This document shows positions 44,622 to 54,525 of a stretch of 64,000 nt of DNA, in pieces (the first letter of the stretch is position 1; each line of letters begins with the position of its first letter). This DNA comes from Triparma columacea. Lineage: Eukaryota > Sar > Bolidophyceae > Parmales > Triparmaceae. The notes below the pieces were generated by a model, which saw only the letters and a list, made by a program, of their open reading frames with translations, did no database searches and had not been told where the DNA came from. The stretch lies in the NCBI GenBank assembly GCA_030267965.1, contig BRYA01000099.1, positions 1 through 64,000 of the forward strand, in the 5' to 3' direction. Both the position numbers and the translations under genes were made by a program.

Positions 44622-45353
44622 TTAGCGGTTCCTCTTGAGGCTTTTGTCGACCTCCGCGTACTCCTGGTACAGCCTCTTCCTCCTCTTCTCCGGCAGCGGG
44701 TATTTGAACCCGTAGCTCGTGTAGTGCCCCGCTAGGACGTTGATGGAGGTGTAGAGGGTGGAGAAGGAGGGCTTCCCGGCTATGGAGGGGAAGCGGCGGT
44801 AGTAGGAGACGAAGTCGATCATCTCCTTCTTGAGGTTCTTCCCGAAGGTCTCCATCTTATCCGACCCCTTGGCGAGGCCCGTGGCTATGATCATGTGCTC
44901 CCTGACCTTGCTGGCGTCCTCCTCATACTGGAAAGTCAGGCCCCAGTTTGTGGGGAAATCGTAAGTCTGGGACTGCTCGGGTACAACGACCTCAGCGAGG
45001 GCGGGGAGGGGGAGGGAGAGGAAAGCTGGGGCGATAACGCCGACTGAGGCCGTAGTCAGCATGGAGCGACGATCCATGGGAATCTGAGGTGGGATTTAGG
45101 GGGGTTTAAGGGGATTAGGGGGTAAATGGTTAGACACGAATGGATAGTAATCATAAGTTAATTAGACCGATGTAGTAAACTGAAGCCTTAAACGCATACA
45201 GAGGATGTTTGTAGATCGCTGACAAAGCCAAGCGACAGGTCGGACATAACAGAATGAGTTCCTTTCATTGTTTTGACGTACTTTTGTAGTAGGAGCATTA
45301 AATGTGTATGCAGTAACAAATGGGAGTAGTAGTAGTGCGATGGAGAGCTTCAT
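44622..45353 (-). CDS. psb27: Photosystem II assembly protein Psb27
   Basis: Exons 45282-45353 and 44622-45083, 177 residues. Exon 1 is a signal peptide with the plastid entry site (MKLSIALLLLPFVTA then YTFNAPTTK). Exon 2 opens with a second, Tat/Sec-like thylakoid signal (MDRRSMLTTASVGVIAPAF...ALAE). The mature protein is the four-helix Psb27: FVSYYRRFPSIAGKPSFSTL, then INVLAGHYTSYGFKYPLPEK and RRKRLYQEYAEVDKSL. Psb27 binds CP43 on the lumenal side during photosystem II assembly and repair. This gene is the firmest evidence that the organism is photosynthetic with a secondary plastid. It converges on TOP6B with 127 bp between stops. Confidence 0.93.
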
Positions 45354-45602
45354 TGGGGAAAATCTGCTTAAAGGAGATCTAACTAAAAAAAGGCAGAAAA
45401 TCCGAAGAAAAAAAGCAGAAAAAGGCGAATTGAAGGGACACTTTTTAACACTCCCAAATCAAATAATACACGACTCAATCAAGAATTTCAACAACACACA
45501 AACTTCAAAGTAGTCTAAAACACCACAAGCTTTAACAGCAAGTAGTCAGCATCACACAGAACACAAGATTCACAACAACCCTTCAACCCGTCCCCCCCAA
45601 CT

Positions 45603-46646
45603 ATGCCTCAGGAAGCCAAGAACCTCCTCCCAACGCACATTGAAAGCCCCCGCGGAAGCAGCAGCACCAACAATGCACAATCCAGCCCCGGCGACTCAGG
45701 AAAGCCCTTAAGTCTTTCCCTCGGTGCCGTGAACTCGTGCCTCCTCTACTCCCTGTGCTCCGTCTCCATGGTCCTTACCAACAAGTCCCTAGCGTCCTCC
45801 TACAGGACCAACCTCTCGGTCCTGCTGGTGGTATTCCAGGCCGTCTTCGCAGTGGGGTGCTGCGAGGCCGCCAAGTACATGGGCTACATAACCTACCCTA
45901 AGTTCGAGATGGGGCTGGCTAGGAAGTGGCTTCCGGTTAACGTGTTCTTCTCCCTCATGCTCTTCACCGGGATGCAGGCTTTGGCGAACTCGTCGGTCCC
46001 TATAGTAACAATATTCAAGAACATCGCCAACATCTTCATTGCCGCCGGGGACGGCTACTTCTTCGGCGGCCAGGTGGATTCCCTAACAAAGCTAGCCTTC
46101 GGCGTCATGCTCACGGGGGCCGTCATGGCCAGCGGGGGTGAGGGCGTCGTAACCGCCGTGGGAATCTTCTGGATGTTCGCAAACTGCCTTACGACCGCCG
46201 GCTACGTCCTCTACATGAAGCACGCTACCCGCACGGTGAAGCTCCCGAGGTTCGGCATGGTCTACTACAACAACATCCTGACGACGGTCTTGCTCCTACC
46301 CGTGACGGTGGTTAACGGGGAGTTCCTGACGTTCCTTACGAGCCCCAACCTCCACACCGTCGACTACTTCCTGAAGAACTGCTGGGCAGGTTTCGTCGGG
46401 TTCTTCCTTAACTTTGCCTCCCTAACCTGCGTAGCTGCAACGGGTCCCACGACCTACGCCATCGTTGGATCTGTTAACAAGATCCCAACGGCTGTACTAG
46501 GGTGGGCGCTCTTTGACACAGCGATCGACGGGAGGACGTGGTTCTTCATTGGGGTCAGCATGACGGGAGGGTTCATATACTCGGCGGCGAAAATTAAACA
46601 GCAGAGAGAAAGGGAGGCCAAAAGTACAGCTAACTTTAACAGTTGA
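45603..46646 (+). CDS. Nucleotide-sugar transporter, GDP-mannose type
   Basis: Single exon, 347 residues, about ten membrane helices. Family signatures: VSMVLTNKSLASSY (first helix), ANSSVPIVTIFKNIANIFIA followed by GDGYFFGG, YYNNILTTVLLLPV, and the substrate-binding block VGSVNKIPTAVLGWALF. The first two blocks and the FKN motif are typical of Vrg4/GONST GDP-mannose transporters of the Golgi. The usual GALNK motif reads GSVNK here. It would feed Golgi glycosylation or cell-covering polysaccharides. The carboxyl tail is basic and short. The 5' flank from about 45355 is AT-rich. Confidence 0.87.
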   Translation: MPQEAKNLLPTHIESPRGSSSTNNAQSSPGDSGKPLSLSLGAVNSCLLYSLCSVSMVLTNKSLASSYRTNLSVLLVVFQAVFAVGCCEAAKYMGYITYPKFEMGLARKWLPVNVFFSLMLFTGMQALANSSVPIVTIFKNIANIFIAAGDGYFFGGQVDSLTKLAFGVMLTGAVMASGGEGVVTAVGIFWMFANCLTTAGYVLYMKHATRTVKLPRFGMVYYNNILTTVLLLPVTVVNGEFLTFLTSPNLHTVDYFLKNCWAGFVGFFLNFASLTCVAATGPTTYAIVGSVNKIPTAVLGWALFDTAIDGRTWFFIGVSMTGGFIYSAAKIKQQREREAKSTANFNS

Positions 46647-46892
46647 ACACTAAATACTGAACCTTACAAAACCATTTATGGCTGTATAAAAATTCACGCC
46701 CAACATACCAGACGCGCATTCAATGTTAACTCCCCCCTTTAGACTCTTTACCTAACCTTCCTAAACCCCAACTGTTCCTGAACCTATTATGTATCCTCCA
46801 AACAAAAACTTCTATTCTTCTATTCCCCCACTTCTCCCTCTCTCCTTCCGCCTACACCTCCTACTCTCTCTCTCTCTCTCTCTCTAATAAAT

Positions 46893-48280
46893 TCAAACCT
46901 GCGAGCTGTTCCCCTTAACATGTCCCCCCCCCTCATGGTCAACCGCCGCCCCCTGATCATACAAGTAATGGTAATGTTGTTCCTGCAGGTAAACCATCTG
47001 TTCCGTTCCCACCCTCGGTTCCATAGTCCCCTTTACCTCAGCCTTGATGTGTACGTCGTATGACATGGAAGCGTTGGCCTTGAAAACAGCAGAGCCGACG
47101 ACACTCTGACCGGAGTTTACGGCTAGCGGGTTCTCGAATAGAAGCCTGCACTGGTACCAGTGAGTGCCTGGTGAACCCGGGCCTGTCTTTAGAGGTACGG
47201 TTGAGGAGGTACCGATGAAATCGCAATCGAACCAACCAGCTAACCCGTGCATGATACCTGTGCGGGTTATGGGGAAATCGAAGGGGATTGTGAAGTTCTT
47301 TAAGTCCTCTACTGTGCAGGTCCTGAAGTCAAATAGCTTGTGGGCCTGGTTTTCGGAGAGGAGGATGGAGGGGTGAAAGTATCCGACTACGGGCATGGCG
47401 AAGACCTCCTTGAGGGACTGGGTGTGGAGGGAGGTTAGGTCTATTCCCATGAAGTTATGGTCGCTCCAGAAGTCACCACGGGCCTGCTGCTCGGAGAAGA
47501 GCTGGGTGTCCTCAAAGGGGGAGAGGATTATGTCACCGGTCGTGGGGAACATCTAAGGGCGACATAGGGAGAGAGGGGGGGGGGAGGGGGGGGGGGGATT
47601 GTGCGTTAGGTGGACTGAGAGATATGTAAATGTAAAGTAATCTTCCTCACGGGGGGGGGGGGGGTCTCACCTTCCCCCCGGGTTTGAGGAAGCGTTCGCG
47701 TGCCACGATGTAGGACTCTAGCATGCGCTCGTGGACGAGGAGGAAGCCGAGGGGCTCGGAGACGATTATGTCGACCTTCTCAGGGACTGTGACCTCCTCG
47801 ACCTTGCCCTTGAGGATCGAAATCTAAAAAGGAGGGCCGGGAAAAGCAGGTTTAGTAAGTTTGTTGGGATGGAAGGGGCAAGGGTGATGAAGCTTCAGCA
47901 ATGGAGGATTGGACGTTGTTGAAGTTTATGACTCTTAAACTACGTGGTCTCACCTGGTCCACCATCCCGTTCCCCTCCACCAGCTTCCTCGCGCTCTCCG
48001 CCATGTTGCTCATCTCAACCCCGTAGGCCTTCCTTGCCCCCGCCTGCACAGAGAAGAAGCAGAGCACCCCCGACCCCGTTCCCACATCCAGCACCGTCGA
48101 GCCCTGGAAGTCCTCCGTGTTGTTGAATATAGCCCGTTGGTACGTCGTGGTCCTGACGGCGTCAACCAACATGTTCTGCTGGTGGGAGAGCTGGGAATAG
48201 TATCGGGAGAACACGTTGCCAGCTTCCTCCTGCTCGTCGTGAGACACGGACATGGGGGGAGGGGCGGGAGGAGATGACAT
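46893..48280 (-). CDS. CARM1: Protein arginine methyltransferase, CARM1/PRMT4 type
   Basis: Exons 47954-48280, 47671-47823 and 46893-47552 keep phase, 379 residues. SAM site: VLDVGTGSGVLCFFSVQAGA, then YGVEMSNMAE. Double-E loop: IIVSEPLGFLLVHERMLESY. The THW loop appears as GTHWYQCRLLFENPL. The stretch MFPTTGDIILSPFEDTQLF and HGLAGWFDCDFIGT place it with type I CARM1 rather than PRMT1. It should make asymmetric dimethylarginine on histones and RNA-binding proteins. The amino extension is short and Pro-rich. The donor of exon 2 is followed directly by a long C homopolymer (seen as G at 47651-47664). Confidence 0.93.
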
Positions 48281-48604
48281 AGGGGACGATTTGATGGTGA
48301 TTTGGAGGGAGTAAGAGAAGGGAGAGAGGTAGAGGGGTATCTATTGGATCTGATGCGTAAATGGTGTCGATTGACTTTGTGGTTTTAGAAAAATAGGGGC
48401 TTAATGGAGGGTTATAGGATATGAACGGGGTATATGGTTGGTATTTATAAGGTGTATATGTATATTATTTGTGTATTAGCGTTGTTTGGAGGAGCCCCTA
48501 TTTATTTGAGCTTTGGAAGAGCTCAAAATATCAAGAGATCTCTCATCTTTCATCGATTAAAAACTACACGACTATACACACACTATACAATCAACGCACT
48601 AACC
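48281..48604. other. Divergent promoter region, CARM1 / small membrane protein
   Basis: 324 bp between divergent starts. The plus-strand frame is open from 48434 with an ATG, but the sequence there is AT-rich and unlike coding, so I treat it as leader. Confidence 0.45.
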
Positions 48605-48976
48605 ATGCATTCAAATCTTGATTTACCAAACGGTAATGCATCCTCCTCTCCCCCCTCCTCTCAAGATTCCCGTCTCTCCCTCCCTCCCACAATCAGTCTA
48701 TACGGTCGTCCCACCTCTACCCCTCTCGCCATCCTCTTCTTCACCTTCGTTATGATAGCCTCCCCAAAGCTCCTCCTCGCCGTAGTTATAACCAACTTCC
48801 TGTTTGTGTTCTTTCGAGGTTTCAACAACTCAACAAACTCAGCAGCATCTAGGATTAACCCTGACGGTACCATAACCCACGCGAAGAACCGTAGGGGTGG
48901 GGGAAAAACTAAGGGGTCAGGTATGAGGAACGTTAAGGGTATAAGCGACCTTCCTAAGCCCCCGAGATCAGCTTGA
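48605..48976 (+). CDS. Small membrane protein, unknown
   Basis: Starting at MHSNLDLPNGNASSSPPS this gives about 123 residues. One long hydrophobic stretch (TPLAILFFTFVMIASPKLLL, then AVVITNFLFVFF) is probably one or two helices. A Gly/Lys/Arg-rich tail follows (NRRGGGKTKGSGMRNVKG). An ATG at 48434 is in frame but adds an unlikely leader. Single-helix proteins with Gly-rich basic tails occur among ER proteins, but I can assign no family. It is tail-to-tail with the YqgF-like gene. Confidence 0.5.
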   Translation: MHSNLDLPNGNASSSPPSSQDSRLSLPPTISLYGRPTSTPLAILFFTFVMIASPKLLLAVVITNFLFVFFRGFNNSTNSAASRINPDGTITHAKNRRGGGKTKGSGMRNVKGISDLPKPPRSA

Positions 48977-49151
48977 GGTCCAGGGGGGGGGTGCTAATTA
49001 TATTGTAACGGAGAAGAGACGGGGGAGGTAATTTTAGGGAACGAACTTGTAATGACGGTCGGCTTGATTGACGACTTGAGGATGTTTGTTTACTATGCCT
49101 TCCAAATTCTCCAGGCTTGTTTGGCGGTCCTGTTGTTTCAAAAAGAAGAAG

Positions 49152-49199
49152 AAACACAATTGTTGGTATATTAAACACATTGTTGGTATATTAAACATG
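49152..49199. repeat. Short tandem duplication in intergenic spacer
   Basis: Two adjacent near-identical copies of about 20 bases (TTGTTGGTATATTAAACA) in the AT-rich spacer after the small membrane protein gene. Confidence 0.7.
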
Positions 49200-49251
49200 T
49201 AAACGTTTTCAACGGCCCCCCCACATGCCCCCCCACCCGATATTTCCAAAA

Positions 49252-49962
49252 TCACTCCCCCTCCTCCCCCCCCGTTTCCTCCTCTTGAATATCATCTAAG
49301 AATCTCTCTAAAATATTCTTCGCAGCCCACCCATCATCTCTCCCCTTAACCCCTTTAATGTTCATCTCCATCCTCCCTTCCTTACTACTATATCTTTCAT
49401 CAACCCCAACAACTCTCCTTCCCCCCTGTTTTCTAAACCATAAAACAAACTCCTCAACAGCCTTTATTTCCTTGACATTTTTATTACCACCAAGTCCTAA
49501 AGGGACACCGTAAACAAACGTACATTCATTTAAACACTCCTTAACATCCTTCCTACCCACACCCTTTCTATCAACGATATCGTCTGAGGTTTGGGAGGTA
49601 TGTTTATCTGAAGAACCTAATATACTACCGAGACTTACACCTAACACGTACCTCTCCTCATCGCAGTTTACAACCTTCAGACGGGATTGGACGAGGGAAC
49701 GGGTACGGGTTATGTAGGTTAACACGTTCGTATCTAAGTTTTTGGGAGGATGGGATGACGAGGATTTTGTACGAGGGATACTTGGACCTACACATATCGT
49801 AGGACGGAGGGATGGGAAATACGACGTTGAAGCTCCTCCCCCTTCGGAAGGAGGATTAGACGATGAGGTTAGAGAAGGAGGATATGGAGGAAGATAACAC
49901 CAGGATACACCAACTCGGGATAGTGATATATCTAATGCAAATATTAGACGGGAGTTTATCAT
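49252..49962 (-). CDS. YqgF/RuvX-like RNase H-fold protein
   Basis: Single exon, 236 residues. Landmarks: IFALDISLSRVGVSW (first catalytic-strand pattern), TFVYGVPLGLGGNK (second), VVGVDERYSSKEGRM (third) and DDGWAAKNILERFLDD (last acidic site). These match the YqgF fold of Holliday-junction-resolvase-like and rRNA-processing nucleases. A Ser/Pro insertion of some 40 residues follows the first strand, and the family is usually shorter (~140). In organelles YqgF homologues may process rRNA or act on recombination junctions; neither is shown here. Codon use is more AT-rich than in the neighbours. Confidence 0.65.
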   Translation of the reverse strand: MINSRLIFALDISLSRVGVSWCYLPPYPPSLTSSSNPPSEGGGASTSYFPSLRPTICVGPSIPRTKSSSSHPPKNLDTNVLTYITRTRSLVQSRLKVVNCDEERYVLGVSLGSILGSSDKHTSQTSDDIVDRKGVGRKDVKECLNECTFVYGVPLGLGGNKNVKEIKAVEEFVLWFRKQGGRRVVGVDERYSSKEGRMEMNIKGVKGRDDGWAAKNILERFLDDIQEEETGGEEGE

Positions 49963-50239
49963 TGTTTATGTGTGTGTGTGGGGGGCGATGTGTGTGGGGG
50001 GGGGGATGTGTGTGTGCGTATGTCAAATACACACACAACAGCAGAGTTGTCGGAAAAGTCTTGAAGTCTTAGAGTAGGAATTCTTACTTATTTAACCAAT
50101 TTGGACGAAATAAGAAGTAGTGGAGGAAATTGAAGATTTAAAAAGAGCGGAAGCGGAGTAAGGGTGTAAATTGGGATGTCCTGTGAAGAAATGAGGGGGA
50201 GAGGGGTGGAGAAAGTGAAGAGCATCTCATCTCATTTTA

Positions 50240-51271
50240 ATGCTCACTCAAATGAGGATAAATACGTTGTTTTTAGTACTATATCTCAACTTAGTATCTT
50301 CATTCAAATTCAACATACCTCAAATATCACATACATCAACAAATGGCATAGTTCCCCCCCTATCCCACCCTCGTCAATGCCTCCTTTCATCCTTACCTTC
50401 ATTATCAAACATAATACGTCAAAACAAACCTTCATACCAAACCCCAACCCCCAACCCCCCCCTCCATCTCCCAACAGCTTTAAAAGGTGGTTACGATATG
50501 ACAATATCCTCCTCCTCCTGTAATGTAAAACTATTCCTCCCCTCCCCCCCTACATCCTCCTCACTCGTATACGGTTTCAAGGTAGCATCCTATCTAATAA
50601 ACCTCGGTGTACCTGTAGATATCGTTGAAGTGAAATTAGACGTTGATGGTAATACACCTGATTGGTTTGATAGGATAAGTGACAATCGGGGGTTACCTAG
50701 TATTAGACTTAACACTAACACGAAGGCAGTTAACGTTAGTGGGTGGGGGGAAGAGAGACTTAGGGAATACGTTAGAGGGGGGGAGGAGGAGAAGAGTGAG
50801 AAGATGGGGGATGAGGATTTGGGGGATTCTTCTTCTTCTTCTACTTCATCTTCGTCGTCGTCTTCATCGACTTCAGATATAACGAATGTAACAATAAAAT
50901 ACTGCCCCGGTTGCGGTTGGCTCCACCGTTCCCAATGGTATGTAACCGAGCTTATGTTAACCTTCCACGAACGTCGTGTATCTAAAGGTCTCAAGCCTCT
51001 CCTCACCTCAGCAAAGGTTATAGCAAGCGATGTAGGGGGGACATTTATAATCGAGGTTGATAATGTGGTAGTTTGGGATAGAGGGGTTGAGGGAGGATTC
51101 CCCGATGTTAAGGTAGTGAAACAGAGGATTAGGGATGTTGTGGGGGAGAATGTGGACTTGGGACATAGCGATGTTGGGGGGGGTAAGAAGATGAGGGAGG
51201 AGGAGGGGGAGGAGGAGGAAGAGGAGGATGAACGGAATAGGAATATGAGAAGGATGTGGGGCGTGGATTAG
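50240..51271 (+). CDS. GST-N-like plus SelT/SelW/SelH (Rdx) fusion protein, probably plastid-targeted
   Basis: Single exon, 343 residues. The amino end is a signal peptide (MRINTLFLVLYLNLVS) followed by SFKFN, the aromatic residue expected for plastid import. Residues ~95-180 look like a glutathione-transferase/glutaredoxin thioredoxin fold (FKVASYLINLGVPVDIVEVK; LPSIRLNTNTKAVNVSGWGE). After a Ser run, residues ~220-310 form an Rdx domain: IKYCPGCGWLHRSQWYVTEL, then GGTFIIEVDNVVVWDRGVEG and GFPDVKVVKQRIRDVV. The active site is CPGC, a cysteine homologue of the CxxU selenoproteins. A redox role is inferred. Confidence 0.78.
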   Translation: MLTQMRINTLFLVLYLNLVSSFKFNIPQISHTSTNGIVPPLSHPRQCLLSSLPSLSNIIRQNKPSYQTPTPNPPLHLPTALKGGYDMTISSSSCNVKLFLPSPPTSSSLVYGFKVASYLINLGVPVDIVEVKLDVDGNTPDWFDRISDNRGLPSIRLNTNTKAVNVSGWGEERLREYVRGGEEEKSEKMGDEDLGDSSSSSTSSSSSSSSTSDITNVTIKYCPGCGWLHRSQWYVTELMLTFHERRVSKGLKPLLTSAKVIASDVGGTFIIEVDNVVVWDRGVEGGFPDVKVVKQRIRDVVGENVDLGHSDVGGGKKMREEEGEEEEEEDERNRNMRRMWGVD

Positions 51272-51583
51272 GTCGAGAAATTGTAATAGAACTTGTAATG
51301 GAGATTATTGTAATAACGATATGCCGAGTGATGCACTTTTCTCAGGAATTTACTTTCCTACGTTCAGGACTATGGAGGACAATGGGCCGGCCGATGGCTG
51401 AAATAAAATTCATCAGGTCTCACCATCTCCCTCCGACATTTCATTTCCACAACTCTTCCCTTTCAAAATCCTAAATCCCTCCTAAATGCCATAAATACTT
51501 ATATTTCTCCTCCATATTATACACATACTATACCACAGTACGCCCATAAATACTATAAATACCCAAACAATCTCAATATAACC
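51272..51583. other. Intergenic region
   Basis: 312 bp between two same-strand genes. AT-rich with repeated ATAAATACT-like words just before the next start; no gene seen. Confidence 0.5.
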
Positions 51584-52502
51584 ATGTCCACCTCGCCTCC
51601 CCCCTCCCCCCCCTCCTCATCTTCTCTTCATAAGTCTCTATCATATCATATCTCTATCATATCCCATCAAGCCCTCCTCACCCTAAACGCCCCCCCCTCT
51701 CCAACCTCATCCCCCCCACCCCAAACCTTCATCCTTGACCCATCGTCAATCTCGGCACTCTCAACATTCATACTATCATACGCTACTACATCACTACCAT
51801 CACTACTACTATCCGTTGCCGCGCATTCTGACAACGGGAGGAGGAGGGATATCAGGGTTAGGGGTCGAGACGTTGAGTGGGTTGGTAGGGGGAGGGGGGG
51901 TATGGGGGGAGAGGGGTACTGGGAGAAATGGAGAGAGGAAAGGGTAAGAAGGATGGGGGTGGGGAAAAAGAAGGGGGGAGTGGGGGGGGGGAAGGGTGGT
52001 GTGAATAATAAGAAGAAGGAGGAGAAACTTATGAAGAAGGGAGGAGAGAAGAGGGTGATGGGGGGGGAGGGGGGAGGTGGGAAGAAAAGGAAAATTATGG
52101 GGAAGGGGAGGGTGGAAATTATGAGCCAGGAAAACGACAGTAGCGACGGATCTGATAGCGAGGATGAGGTGAGGATTTCCAGGGAAGGAATGGTTGGGGG
52201 GGGGGAGGGGGGAAAACAAACACTCAAAGTAGTTGAAATACACTTAACACCACACTTACACACACGCACACGCACACACACTAATACCAACGATACGCAC
52301 AAAGGGTGGACACGAGAAATTTCTGGTTAGTAATTACGGGAAGATGGGTAAGACGACTCACTCGAATACAACTAGCATGACGACAACGACGACGGCTAAA
52401 AGGGGGGGACTGATCGATGACGGGATCGATAGGGAAGGGGAAAAAGTTAAGAAGGTTATTGATGTTGACGATGATGGGAGTGATAGCAGCGACTTCTGCT
52501 GA
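51584..52502 (+). CDS. Possible histone-fold (CENP-S/MHF1-like) protein with basic tail
   Basis: Exons 51584-52168 and 52317-52502 keep phase, 256 residues. Residues ~15-105 have histone-fold spacing: LHKSLSYHISIISHQALL, a Pro-rich loop, then LDPSSISALSTFILSYATTS, LLLSVAAHSDNGRRRDIRVR and DVEW. The A.H....R...DV ending recalls CENP-S. A lysine/glycine-rich region and an acidic end (DDDGSDSSDFC) follow. CENP-S with CENP-X works at centromeres and in replication-fork repair. The call rests on pattern only. The acceptor (ACACGAG) is the one that keeps phase, but it lies after a (CA) tract and is uncertain. Confidence 0.45.
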
Positions 52503-52927
52503 ATGTGTTTGGAGGGATACACGGGAGAGGTGGGAGATGACGGCGTCTTTAATGCTAAGGTTTTTCTTCTTGCGCAAAAAAATACAACGCCTTGCGGAGA
52601 GGCCAAGATCTCAAGCACAAACACAACAACTTTCAACACATCCGACCTCACCATATCGCCTTAGGTACGGGCTGACCTCCAAACCAAATGATGTTCCACA
52701 TTCACTGATTTCACATTGTTTTCACATTTATCTGGTTTTGACTTCTTGGTAAGAATTTCCCCCTCCTCCTCTCCTCCTCTTCCCTCTCTTTCCTTCCTCC
52801 ACTCTCATCCGCCCTCCGTAATCCGTCGCTTCCCTCCTTTCGCTCCCTCCTTTACATTAAATTGCTGATTGTCTGATTGAATCAACGCCCACAAAACGCA
52901 TCTTCCTCAAAAACTACAGAAGTTAGG
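52503..52927. other. Intergenic region
   Basis: 425 bp without a supported gene. A pyrimidine-rich stretch lies at 52750-52850; nothing else is recognisable. Confidence 0.5.
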
Positions 52928-54264
52928 ATGCCTCACGGATATAGCAGCATCCCGAAGGAGTCTGACGAAGACATCCAGACGAGGAGCAAGAACAAAGTAA
53001 AGAAGGTGATCAATCCCCATATTTCCATCACCGCCTATTGGCATCATCAGCTCATCTGACTGTTCCAAACCTCACCCCCTCCCCCCCCCGCCCGCCCTTA
53101 AGATGCGCACGCTTGCCGTAAGTATATTCCTCGGTTTTATCTTGTTAACCTTCTTCATAATATCCTTCTCCAGTCACTCCTCTTCCCCCTCCTCCTCCAT
53201 TTATTCCGCCAAAGGCCTAAAGCGTTTAAAACGTCACCCCACGGGCGCCGCGGAAGGGTGCGCGGTTGATGTTATGGTCATGAGACACTGCGAGAAGGGG
53301 ACGCTTAGGGCGCACTGCACGAAGGAAGGGTTGAAGAGGGCGGAGTTTTTACCGACACTTTTCGGGGACACGAAGGATGAGGTGAGAAGAGGGGGGGAAG
53401 GGGGGAGAGTTTTAGGTGCAAGCGAGGGCGGGCGGGCGGGAGGGGGAGGAGGGGTGCGAGGCAAATTATTTGTAGAAGCGAAGTCTGGAGTGGTTGGCGA
53501 GGAAAGAGAAAAGGCCCTAAAACCATGTATTGCCTTCCCTCCCCCCCCCCCACCAACCCCCCTCCTCAGCGTTGGCCCACACCCCTCGCCCTGTTCGCCC
53601 GTCCTCCGGAGGGTAAACGTGGCGTAATGCGTGAGATTGAGCTCCTGACCCCCCTCTCCGAGTCCATCGGTGTCCCCATCCAGAGCAAGGGGTATGAGAT
53701 TAACAACAAGATCGAGATGGTGGAGGACATCTTCAACGGTATCAGCAGCGGGGAGTGGTGCGGTGGGGTCGTCGTTGTCAGCTGGAAACACGGTGAGAGA
53801 GAGAGGGCGGGGGAGAGGAATGCTTTTGGTGTGTGGTCTTGTTTAATATCTAAACCCCTACCCCCCCCAACCCACCCTCTCCAGAGAACATCCCGAAGCT
53901 CACCAACCAGCTAGGCTGCGGTCCCCTCCAGGGCTGCCCTGAGCACTACCCTGTCCACGAGTTTGACTCCATCATCAGCATCAGGTACCTCTTCTCCACC
54001 CCGGAATTCAGCAGCAAGAAGAGCGGCAAGATCGAGAAGGTGAGACAATACCCGAGACCTCCCCCGCGACTAGCCTGAATTTTAATTGGTTAATTGGCAC
54101 AAGTCCTAACCCCTCCTCCCCCTCCTCCCCCCCTCCCCCCTCCCCCCCCTACCCCCCCTCGCCCACAGGGACCGATCTGGACCGTGAGCGGTAGCGTGCA
54201 GAAGATGGGGTTCGACATCGTCGCAGAGGACAAGAAGGCCAGGCTCGCTGCCGGGGGTGTTTGA
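52928..54264 (+). CDS. Membrane-anchored histidine phosphatase-superfamily protein
   Basis: Exons 52928-53005, 53103-53381, 53570-53792, 53885-54039 and 54169-54264 keep phase, 276 residues. A short cytosolic start (MPHGYSSIPKESDED) is followed by one membrane helix (LAVSIFLGFILLTFFIISFS). The domain has the phosphohistidine motif MVMRHCEKG, then WPTPLALFARPPEGKRGVMR and the second histidine region GVVVVSWKHENIPKLTNQLG. A carboxyl part ends in GPIWTVSGSVQKMGFDIV. This fits the phosphoglycerate-mutase/histidine phosphatase superfamily as a type II membrane protein. The substrate is unknown. Introns 3 and 4 are packed with C runs. Confidence 0.78.
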
Positions 54265-54440
54265 TTATAGAGGATAGACTTTTTGCACTCATGTATTTAA
54301 TGCAAGACGGTTGTAAAGAAAAAAAAGAAAGGCAAAGGTTTATGTAGACGGAAACAAGTCGTAATGTTACTTATCCCACCATTTTTAAAAACTACGCTGG
54401 AGGAGCAACCCTTACATTGCTCAACTCTCTAACACGTAGT

Positions 54441-54491
54441 TTAGAAGCACTTCCTGTGGACAATCTGGGGTCCGGACTCGTCGTACTCGGC

Positions 54492-54525
<34 letters not shown>

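Noticed and set aside
48974..48985. TGA at the end of the small membrane protein read as selenocysteine, giving a SelK-like Gly-rich end
   Set aside because: Only a few residues would be added before TAA, the SelK core is not matched, and I could not see a SECIS element.
49968..50030. GT/GGGG-rich tract as a possible origin or regulatory element
   Set aside because: Looks like an ordinary simple repeat in a divergent promoter; no further support.
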